A DNA stretch of 64,000 bases, from NCBI RefSeq assembly GCF_002419965.1, contig NZ_DIHC01000007.1:62001-126000 (forward strand), written 5' to 3'. This DNA is from Pseudomonas sp. UBA5706. GTDB lineage: Bacteria; Pseudomonadota; Gammaproteobacteria; Pseudomonadales; Pseudomonadaceae. Position 1 is the stretch's first letter, and each line of letters opens with the position of its first letter. A model generated the notes under the pieces. It saw nothing but the letters and a program-made list of their open reading frames with translations, ran no database searches and was not told the DNA's origin. Position numbers and translations under genes: made by a program. Below, in pieces: positions 9,158 to 15,495 of the stretch.

Positions 9158-10519
9158 TCAACGCTGGGTCACCCTGCCAACGATGGCTTCAGGGTTCATC
9201 TGCACGTTGGGTGGCGCTTGTGTGACGAAGGTCATGCTGCCGATGAGGAAGTCATTGATGACGCCGTACATGTTCTTGTTGAAGTCGAAAATGGCGTTCT
9301 TCGTCGCGTAAGGAATGTCCTTGTCGTAGATTTGCACCCCGGCCATGTACATCGTCCGGTACAGGTGATCCTGCTGATCCCAGGCGTCATACAGCCCGGC
9401 GCCGAAGGTGTCTTCGTCGATGTAGTAGCGACGCTTGCTATAGACGTGCCGCATACCCGGCTTGAGGGTCGCCTCCACGACATAAACGCGGTGCAACTCC
9501 CAGCGCTCGACTGCGGGGTTGACATGGTTTTTCATGAATTGCTCGGACGGCTTGATCCCGAAGTACCATTTGTAGGCGTTGTAGGGGATGTACATTTCCT
9601 GGCGGCCTACCAGTTTGAAATCGAAACGGTCCTGGCTGCCGCAGAACATCTGCAGTTCGTCGAACAGGGTCACGCCGCCCTGGCTTGCCACGGGCGTGTC
9701 ATAGGCAAACTCCGGTGCCAGCTTGACCCGTCGTTGGCCCGGAGAATAGCTCCAGGCACGGCGTGGTTTCTGGGTCGGGTCGAGGAAATCGGAAATCCCG
9801 CTCATCTCACCTGCACGACGCGCAGGCTCCGTATTGACCGTCCATACCCGGGTGTAGATGCCGGGGTCTCGATCACTGAGTTGAGTCTGGTAGTAAGGGG
9901 ATTCTTCGTAGCCCTCCTGCTGCGCGGCCTTGGTGACGCCACCGTTGGAATCAACGATCCAGCTGGTGTGGCGGTCCGCCATGCCGGTAGGGCCGGTCTT
10001 GTAGCGCAGCAACTGGTTCCACATCATTTCATTGCCGGTCCTGGCGATCGGGAACGGCAATCCTCCGCGACATGCCGTATCCACCGACAGACCGCCATTG
10101 TTGGTATTGCAGCCGGTGGCGTTGCGCACGGTGGCCTTGAGCACGTCTTGCGGATAGGCCGCTGTGCGATGGCTAGGGTAGACATCCATATACCAGGTGT
10201 CCGGGTATTTGCTGAGCAAGAGCTTTTGTCCTGCGCTCAACTTGTCGGCATATTGCCCGACATTCTTCGCGGTAATCCGAAAGAGCGGCTTTTCATCACG
10301 GAAGGGATCGGTCCAGAAACTGCCCGGCTTGTAGTCTGCAGGCGAGGTGCGTAGGCCGCCTTCATAGGGCGGAATCGTGCCTTGGGCGTTACCTGCCTTA
10401 ATGGCGCCAAATTCGGTCAGGGTGGTGCCCAGTTGTTTCGCTTCGTCAGGGGATACGGCGGCAACAGCGAACGTTGACGCACTGCTCAAGGCAATACACA
10501 AGGCAAGGGGAAATCTCAT
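9158..10519 (-). CDS. DUF1329 secreted protein
   Basis: Protein of 453 residues with a signal peptide ending near AVAA (residues 1-21) and the body of a DUF1329 protein, a family placed in the outer membrane or periplasm and often found beside catabolic genes for steroids, aromatics and other hydrophobic substrates, frequently with a DUF1302 partner. No DUF1302 gene is present in this window. I chose the ATG at 10519 because GGAG lies at the right distance upstream and the signal peptide starts there; the earlier in-frame start at 10579 would add 20 residues before the signal. It is the first gene of the four-gene operon. The function is probably substrate capture or passage at the outer membrane; the mechanism is unknown. 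Confidence 0.82.
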   Translation of the reverse strand: MRFPLALCIALSSASTFAVAAVSPDEAKQLGTTLTEFGAIKAGNAQGTIPPYEGGLRTSPADYKPGSFWTDPFRDEKPLFRITAKNVGQYADKLSAGQKLLLSKYPDTWYMDVYPSHRTAAYPQDVLKATVRNATGCNTNNGGLSVDTACRGGLPFPIARTGNEMMWNQLLRYKTGPTGMADRHTSWIVDSNGGVTKAAQQEGYEESPYYQTQLSDRDPGIYTRVWTVNTEPARRAGEMSGISDFLDPTQKPRRAWSYSPGQRRVKLAPEFAYDTPVASQGGVTLFDELQMFCGSQDRFDFKLVGRQEMYIPYNAYKWYFGIKPSEQFMKNHVNPAVERWELHRVYVVEATLKPGMRHVYSKRRYYIDEDTFGAGLYDAWDQQDHLYRTMYMAGVQIYDKDIPYATKNAIFDFNKNMYGVINDFLIGSMTFVTQAPPNVQMNPEAIVGRVTQR

Positions 10520-10530
10520 AAGACAGGCTC

Positions 10531-10604
10531 CGTTTATTGGATTTATAAGGAGTTTTATCTGCGCAGGATGCAGTTGCATCGCCAGCTAACTTAGCCAATA
10601 AACG
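10531..10604. promoter_or_regulatory. Split 10-bp inverted repeat upstream of the DUF1329 operon
   Basis: CGTTTATTGG at 10531-10540 is the exact reverse complement of CCAATAAACG at 10595-10604. The arms are perfect over 10 bases and separated by 54. They lie in the leader/promoter of the minus-strand operon whose first ATG is at 10519. The spacing, about five helical turns centre to centre plus, would suit a looping regulator. Inference from sequence only. Confidence 0.35.
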
Positions 10605-10622
10605 TCACCGCGACCGTTCAAG

Positions 10623-10643
10623 CGTTTTACCAACGGTGAAACG
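10623..10643. promoter_or_regulatory. Near-palindromic candidate operator
   Basis: CGTTTTACC at 10623-10631 faces GGTGAAACG at 10635-10643 across AAC; 8 of 9 positions pair, the other being a G:T-type mismatch. Its size suits a TetR dimer, and it lies between the divergent DUF1329 operon and the tyrosine phosphatase gene, with a TetR gene one gene away. No protein-DNA evidence is available. Confidence 0.4.
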
Positions 10644-10722
10644 AATACAGCCTGATGGGCCTTCTCTTGACGGCGCTCGGCGGTCATCTTCAGGCTGTCT
10701 GCTCAATCAGGAATCATCAGCG

Positions 10723-11547
10723 ATGGACACTCCCTGCAACCGCACTCAATCGAACGCCCGCCCAGTCCAAACGCTGCACCTGTCTGGCACCGACAACTTC
10801 CGCAGCCTCAAGGGCATGCCGACCAGCAGTGGGCAATGGATCGCAGAACACGCGCTGTTGCGTTCGGACCAGTTGCATCAGCTGGATGCAGGCGCCTGGC
10901 GGACACTGGAGCGCCTCGGCGTAAAAACGGTGTGCGACCTGCGCAGCGCGGGCGAGCGTCAGCGCTATCCCAATCGCCTGCCTGAGCAAGGGCCGCGCCA
11001 GTTAGTACTCGAGGTGATCGCCGACGTGCGCGCCGAGCCGGGGTTTGTCGAACGACTGGCGGAAAACCCCAGCGTTGAGAATGCCGAAAACATGATGCTG
11101 GATATCTACCGCCGGTTTCCGTCCATGCTCGCGCCGCACCTGCCTGCTTTATTCGGGTTATTCGAGTCAGGCGATGTGCCGGTGTTGATCCATTGCGCGG
11201 CGGGCAAGGACCGCACGGGATTCGCCGTGGCCATGCTGCTGCACGCCTTTGGTGTGTCGCAGGCAGACATTATCGATGACTACCGGCTCTCTGGACGGCG
11301 CTTCGATGACCTTGATGCGCTGCGTCAGGAGGCTATGGCCCATGGCGTCTTCCGGTTGGCAAAGCAACCGGTCAGCGAGCTCGCCATGGATGCAGTACTG
11401 GATGCGCGACCTGCCTACCTGATGGCGGCGTTCGACGCCATCCAGCGCCAGTACGGCTCAGTGAATCGATACCTGCAGGAGCATGCCGGTCTCGATGAAG
11501 ACGGCCTGAGAAAATTGCGAGCGCGCTGGCTTACGCCGCCGGGCTAG
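10723..11547 (+). CDS. Tyrosine/serine phosphatase (Y_phosphatase3 type)
   Basis: Cysteine-dependent phosphatase of 274 residues. The P-loop HCAAGKDRTG starts at residue 157, giving nucleophile Cys158 and Arg164; the upstream CDLRSAGER segment is typical of the bacterial family that includes lipid and protein phosphatases. The ATG at 10723 gives the usual family length; an earlier in-frame start at 10636 lies inside the putative operator region and adds a non-conserved stretch. The gene is divergent from the DUF1329 operon and convergent with the TetR gene; its stop codon overlaps the TetR 3' end by 17 bases. Whether it removes phosphate added by the APH-fold kinase at 3636 is an open but attractive question. 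Confidence 0.8.
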   Translation: MDTPCNRTQSNARPVQTLHLSGTDNFRSLKGMPTSSGQWIAEHALLRSDQLHQLDAGAWRTLERLGVKTVCDLRSAGERQRYPNRLPEQGPRQLVLEVIADVRAEPGFVERLAENPSVENAENMMLDIYRRFPSMLAPHLPALFGLFESGDVPVLIHCAAGKDRTGFAVAMLLHAFGVSQADIIDDYRLSGRRFDDLDALRQEAMAHGVFRLAKQPVSELAMDAVLDARPAYLMAAFDAIQRQYGSVNRYLQEHAGLDEDGLRKLRARWLTPPG

Positions 11548-12166
11548 AGATACTGGCCAGAATGAAGTCCGCAGAATAGCGGCGCCAGGTCGCCAAGCCC
11601 TCAGCCGACGTGGTGTCCATGCCCGCCAGCGCTGAGGTTGAGTACCCGTTGGTGAACCAGCCGGTGGTCAACAGCGCCGCGGCGGCGAGAAATAATCGGG
11701 GCTCGATGCCCGGCTTGAAATCCCCGGATTCGGCTCCACGCTGTAATATCTTGCCCGCCTTGTCGATCATCAAGGGCGTCGATTCCAGAAAACGATTGCG
11801 TGGCGTGTCATGTCCGCCGTGATAACGAATACCCTCCTGGGCCAGCTTGCCCAGCAGCGGGTCGTTACAGTACTGATCGAAAAACTGGTTGAGCACCGCG
11901 CGCAAGGCCTCTGGAGGGGTGAGGTGGTCAATCTCAAGGCGTGCCAGCTCGGCATGTATGCCCTGCGAGGTTTCGTCGAGTACGGCAACGAACAAGCCTT
12001 CCTTGGAGCCGTAATAGTGATAGACCAATTGCTTGGTGACCCCGACTTCCTTGGCGATGTCTTCCACCCTTGCGCCCGCTAACCCTTTGGCAGAGAACTC
12101 TTCGCGGGCTGCCGCCAGTACCCGGTTCATGGTGTTGCGCTTGCCCGATTCAACGGTTTTTTTCAT
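11531..12166 (-). CDS. TetR/AcrR-family transcriptional regulator
   Basis: Regulator of 211 residues. The N-terminal helix-turn-helix (AAREEFSAKGLAGARVEDIAK then VTKQLVYHYYGSKEGLF) spans about residues 14-55; the rest is an all-helical ligand and dimer domain. I chose the ATG at 12166 because the protein then begins MKKTVESGKRN just before the HTH, as usual; an earlier in-frame start at 12322 adds a long unlikely leader. The upstream region has AACAC-N10-GTGTT, a possible autoregulatory site. It is the only regulator next to the catabolic block and probably controls it, perhaps through the palindrome at 10623. Confidence 0.85.
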   Translation of the reverse strand: MKKTVESGKRNTMNRVLAAAREEFSAKGLAGARVEDIAKEVGVTKQLVYHYYGSKEGLFVAVLDETSQGIHAELARLEIDHLTPPEALRAVLNQFFDQYCNDPLLGKLAQEGIRYHGGHDTPRNRFLESTPLMIDKAGKILQRGAESGDFKPGIEPRLFLAAAALLTTGWFTNGYSTSALAGMDTTSAEGLATWRRYSADFILASISSPAA

Positions 12167-12383
12167 TTTATTATTCTCGGTGAACACAGTGACTGCGGTG
12201 TTATTAACCGAAAAAACCAAGCGCGTCACTCTGTTTGGGGAGCCCTGCTGATTCAGACACCGGTTCCGGCACAGGCCGCCGTCGACAAGAATACCCCGAT
12301 AGCCAGGCGATGCTTGAGGCACTTAAAACGTGAGGGAGATAAGAGCACTTGAAAGCGTGGATTTCGAGAGATTTGGCCGAAAC

Positions 12384-12411
12384 AAAAAAAAGGACCCGAA
12401 GGTCCTTTTTT
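12384..12411 (-). terminator. Rho-independent terminator of the tRNA operon
   Basis: Stem AGGACC-CGAA-GGTCCT (12391-12406) with an A run on one side and a T run on the other, so it can work in both directions. On the minus strand it lies about 45 bases after the last tRNA-Gly and should end the tRNA transcript. Confidence 0.85.
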
Positions 12412-12452
12412 CGACGTCCACAGAGTCCAGTTGAACTCCGCAGCGCAATATT

Positions 12453-12528
<76 letters not shown>

Positions 12529-12532
12529 AATA

Positions 12533-12608
12533 TGGCGTCCCCTAGGGGACTCGAACCCCTGTTACCGCCGTGAAAGGGCGGTGTCCTAGGCCACTAGACG
12601 AAGGGGAC
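12533..12608 (-). tRNA. tRNA-Glu(TTC), distal copy
   Basis: 76 bases on the minus strand: acceptor GTCCCCT/AGGGGAC, D arm with GTCTAGTGGCCTAGGAC, anticodon loop CTTTCAC (anticodon TTC), T arm with GGTTCGAGTCC and encoded CCA. It is identical to the copy at 12801-12876 and lies 4 bases upstream of tRNA-Gly. Confidence 0.97.
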
Positions 12609-12722
12609 ACTGCCTGAAACACCATGGTGTGTGTTCCAGTTCCAGAAACACATCCAAAGATGCTTCCTGGTTTCACTCAGCCTTACTTCAGGTCAAAGCC
12701 CATGAGCAAAGCTGCTTAAAAT

Positions 12723-12798
<76 letters not shown>

Positions 12799-12800
12799 AA

Positions 12801-12876
12801 TGGCGTCCCCTAGGGGACTCGAACCCCTGTTACCGCCGTGAAAGGGCGGTGTCCTAGGCCACTAGACGAAGGGGAC
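12801..12876 (-). tRNA. tRNA-Glu(TTC), proximal copy
   Basis: Same 76-base sequence as 12533-12608, anticodon TTC. It is the first tRNA of the minus-strand operon Glu-Gly-(spacer)-Glu-Gly and lies about 55 bases downstream of the promoter's expected start point. Confidence 0.97.
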
Positions 12877-12937
12877 ACGCTACAACATTCACTCCCTGCC
12901 ACGCTTCGCTGTGTGCTTTACGCTGCAAGTGGCGCGC

Positions 12938-12966
12938 ATTCTATGGATGGTTTGAAGGGTCGTCAA
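12938..12966 (-). promoter_or_regulatory. Sigma70 promoter of the tRNA operon
   Basis: Read on the minus strand: TTGACG (12966-12961), 17-base spacer, TAGAAT (12943-12938), then the GC-rich discriminator GCGCGCC. This is a near-consensus sigma70 promoter, with the discriminator type linked to stringent control of stable RNA genes. It points directly at the four tRNAs. Confidence 0.85.
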
Positions 12967-13140
12967 CCCCCCAATGAAAATTTATTCAAATCAATGACTT
13001 CGCCCTCTAATTCCGCCATTGATGGCCGATACCGATGCAGGTCAAAGCGCTTCTATATAGAGTGACACGACCAGCGCCCTTTCCGTGCCAGTGCATAGCC
13101 ACTACACTCGGCGCAAAATTAACTGATCGAGGTTTGTACG

Positions 13141-13914
13141 GTGACCCCACTTATTATCACCCTGTTGGTTGTAGCAGGCATCGTACTCCTGATCGCAATC
13201 GGCTATCTCAATCACGTTGCCGAAGCCAGGAAAGTGGAGCGCGCACGCACGCTGGTCGAGCTCAATGATCGTCTGCGCCGTTGCAGCGAGTTGTCGGAGA
13301 CCTTCCCTGGCCAGTTGATGACCCCGGCACTCAAGCTGCTGCTGTTGCGCCTGGAGCTGAACGTTATCAAGCGCCTGGTTGCGCTTGAGAGAAGAAACAA
13401 TCCCGCCGTACAGGAACGCGCAACCGAACTCGAAGCGCTGCTCGCTCAGGGTGACAACATTCAGGTCAACAATCCGCCCAGCCCGATCCAGACCGAAGCC
13501 AAGGCCAAGGACGTGCGCTTTCTGCTGGAGGCGATGCATGGCCAGGTGACCCGCGCGGCCCATGACGGTTTTCTGCAGGCTGCCGAAGCCAAGCACTGGG
13601 TTCGCGAGATCCGCAATCTGCTGGTGCTGCTGCACATCGAGTTCTTCAACAATCTGGGCCAGCAGGCGCTCAACCAGCAACAGCCCGGTCAGGCACGGCT
13701 GGCTTTTGAACGAGGCGTTCAATACCTGAAGAACCAGGCCGAACCTGCGCCGTGGAAGACTCATCTACAAGCCATGGAGCGTCAATTGGCGCGGGCCAAT
13801 GCCATGGTGCTGGATACCATCGCCCCGACCGAAGACGACAACAACGAACTGACTGAAGGCCTGAAAGTGGTCGAAGCGGACGCCGAATGGAAGAAAAAAG
13901 CCATCTACGATTGA
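13141..13914 (+). CDS. Conserved membrane-anchored hypothetical protein
   Basis: Protein of 257 residues starting at GTG. Residues 3-22 form one hydrophobic segment (PLIITLLVVAGIVLLIAIGY), after which the protein is hydrophilic, helical and rich in Glu/Arg, and so probably cytoplasmic. I recognise no catalytic motif. The tetratricopeptide-like run FERGVQYLKNQ near residue 185 hints at helical repeats. The GTG is supported by GATCGAGG about 8 bases upstream and by the immediate start of the membrane segment. It sits between the tRNA operon and the DUF815/fRMsr pair. The function is unknown to me. Confidence 0.8.
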   Translation: MTPLIITLLVVAGIVLLIAIGYLNHVAEARKVERARTLVELNDRLRRCSELSETFPGQLMTPALKLLLLRLELNVIKRLVALERRNNPAVQERATELEALLAQGDNIQVNNPPSPIQTEAKAKDVRFLLEAMHGQVTRAAHDGFLQAAEAKHWVREIRNLLVLLHIEFFNNLGQQALNQQQPGQARLAFERGVQYLKNQAEPAPWKTHLQAMERQLARANAMVLDTIAPTEDDNNELTEGLKVVEADAEWKKKAIYD

Positions 13915-13940
13915 TGGCTTCTGCACTGCTCCGGTCTGTG

Positions 13941-13986
13941 CACCTGTAGCGGCACGGCCTGTCGGCAAGTCGGGCCGCTGCAGGTG
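13941..13986. repeat. REP-like palindrome
   Basis: CACCTGTAGCGGC at 13941-13953 is mirrored by GCCGCTGCAGGTG at 13974-13986 with one wobble mismatch, around a GC-rich centre. The size and sequence type match the short extragenic palindromes common in Pseudomonas. It lies between the convergent 257-residue protein gene and the fRMsr gene. Confidence 0.6.
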
Positions 13987-14020
13987 ATCGCGATCAAGCG
14001 AGCGCCCACCCTGCGTTATC

Positions 14021-14503
14021 TCAGCAATCGGTGGCCTTGAGAAAAATCTGCGCCAATGCCTCTATCCCCGCCTGATCCGCTTCGCTGAAACGCGCAAGAC
14101 TCGGACTGTCCAGGTCCAGCACGCCGATCAAACGACCTTCCTTGACCAATGGGACCACCAGTTCGCTATTGGACGCGCTGTCGCAGGCGATGTGGCCCGG
14201 GAACGCGTGCACATCCAAAACGCGCTGGGTTTCGCGGCGCTGGGCCGCCGTGCCGCAAACGCCCTTGCCGAATGGAATGCGCACGCAGGCGATCTGTCCC
14301 TGAAACGGCCCCAGCACCAGTTCGTCGTCGCGATTTAGGTAGAACCCGGCCCAGTTGAGGTCATCGAGCTGAGTGTAAAGAAACGCTGAAAACTGCGCTG
14401 CGTTGGCGATGAAGTCGCGCTCGTGCGCCAGCAACGACTCAAGCTGTGCGGCCAGCAGGCGATAACCATCAAGGCCCTGACCTGCGGCTTGCAAATCGAT
14501 CAT
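14021..14503 (-). CDS. msrC: Free methionine-(R)-sulfoxide reductase (GAF domain)
   Basis: Small GAF-domain enzyme of 160 residues that reduces free L-methionine-(R)-sulfoxide in the cytoplasm, with thioredoxin as usual reductant. Cys73, Cys83 and Cys107 have the same 10 and 24 residue spacing as the three redox cysteines of the E. coli enzyme (84, 94, 118). The ATG at 14503 overlaps the stop of the DUF815 ATPase gene as ATGA, so the two are translationally coupled; the earlier in-frame start at 14593 lies inside the ATPase gene. With MsrB, Gpx and Ohr nearby it adds to a local set of oxidative-damage genes. Confidence 0.9.
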   Translation of the reverse strand: MIDLQAAGQGLDGYRLLAAQLESLLAHERDFIANAAQFSAFLYTQLDDLNWAGFYLNRDDELVLGPFQGQIACVRIPFGKGVCGTAAQRRETQRVLDVHAFPGHIACDSASNSELVVPLVKEGRLIGVLDLDSPSLARFSEADQAGIEALAQIFLKATDC

Positions 14504-15393
14504 GGTTGCTGCTCCAGCATTTTCAAACCCACCCAGTAACGAGCGAACTGATACGCACAGCGACCGTTGCGGTTGCCGCGCCCGGTTGCCCAACGCACCG
14601 CGAGGATGTCGAAAGCCGGATCACGCTGCCACTGTAAACCTGCCTTGCCGGCCAGCTCACCGACCCAGTGCTCCACGACCTCCAGAAAGTGCTCCTGCGT
14701 GAAGGGGTAGAAGGACAGCCACAGACCGAAACGGTCAGACAGGGCGATCTTGTCCTCGACCGCCTCGCTTGGATGGATCTCGCCGTCGTCGCCGCGCTGC
14801 CAGTGGGCGTTGTCGCTTTCCTTTTCCGGCACCAGATGACGGCGGTTTGAGGTGGCGTACAACAGCACATTGTCCGGGGCCTGCTCCAGCGAGCCGTCGA
14901 GCACGCTTTTGAGCACGCGGTAATCGCCTTCGCCCGAATCGAATGACAGGTCGTCGCAAAACAGCACGAAGCGTTGCGGCAACTTTTGCAATTGCTCGAC
15001 CACCCGCGGCAGGTCGCCCAGATGATCGCGTTCGATCTCGATCAGCCGAAGCCCGGCCTTGGCGTGCTCAGCCAGCAATGCCCGAACCAAGGACGATTTG
15101 CCGGTGCCGCGCGACCCCCAGAGCAAAGCATGATTGGCAGGCAGGCCATCGATGAACTGCTGGGTGTTGCGCCCCAATTGAGCACGCTGTTGATCGACAC
15201 CGATCAGGTCGGACAGGCGCATGTCCAGGGTCACCTCCAAGGGCATCAAATAACCGACGCGCCCTTCGCGTACCCAGCGTGCGGCCAGCGATTTGTCCCA
15301 GTCCACCGGCTCACGCAGGGCGGGCAAAAGGGGCTCAAGTCGCGCCAGTACCGACTCGGCGCGTTCCAGAAATGCGTTCAATCGGGAATCCAC
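14500..15393 (-). CDS. DUF815 AAA-type ATP-binding protein
   Basis: P-loop ATPase of 297 residues of the DUF815 family. Walker A GSRGTGKSS occupies residues 93-101, and the Walker B pair Asp147-Asp148 sits in FVLFCDDLSF. A sensor-like segment LLYATSNRRHLVPE follows. The family is widespread in bacteria but its job is not established; the architecture suggests remodelling or chaperone-like activity. It starts the two-gene minus-strand operon with msrC, coupled by a 4-base overlap, and is divergent from the hybrid kinase gene 102 bases away. Confidence 0.88.
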   Translation of the reverse strand: MDSRLNAFLERAESVLARLEPLLPALREPVDWDKSLAARWVREGRVGYLMPLEVTLDMRLSDLIGVDQQRAQLGRNTQQFIDGLPANHALLWGSRGTGKSSLVRALLAEHAKAGLRLIEIERDHLGDLPRVVEQLQKLPQRFVLFCDDLSFDSGEGDYRVLKSVLDGSLEQAPDNVLLYATSNRRHLVPEKESDNAHWQRGDDGEIHPSEAVEDKIALSDRFGLWLSFYPFTQEHFLEVVEHWVGELAGKAGLQWQRDPAFDILAVRWATGRGNRNGRCAYQFARYWVGLKMLEQQP

Positions 15394-15495
15394 GATTTCT
15401 CCTTGATTTAACTGGTTAAAGCCGGTGTGCGATCAGCTATGCTTGGCCGGCGATGGACACAAGAAGTGCCAGTGCCCCACGGATCAAGCGCCCTT

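Noticed and set aside
8354..10354. 666-codon open frame antisense to the SDR and DUF1329 genes
   Set aside because: It spans two real minus-strand genes and the gap between them, and its translation resembles no family.
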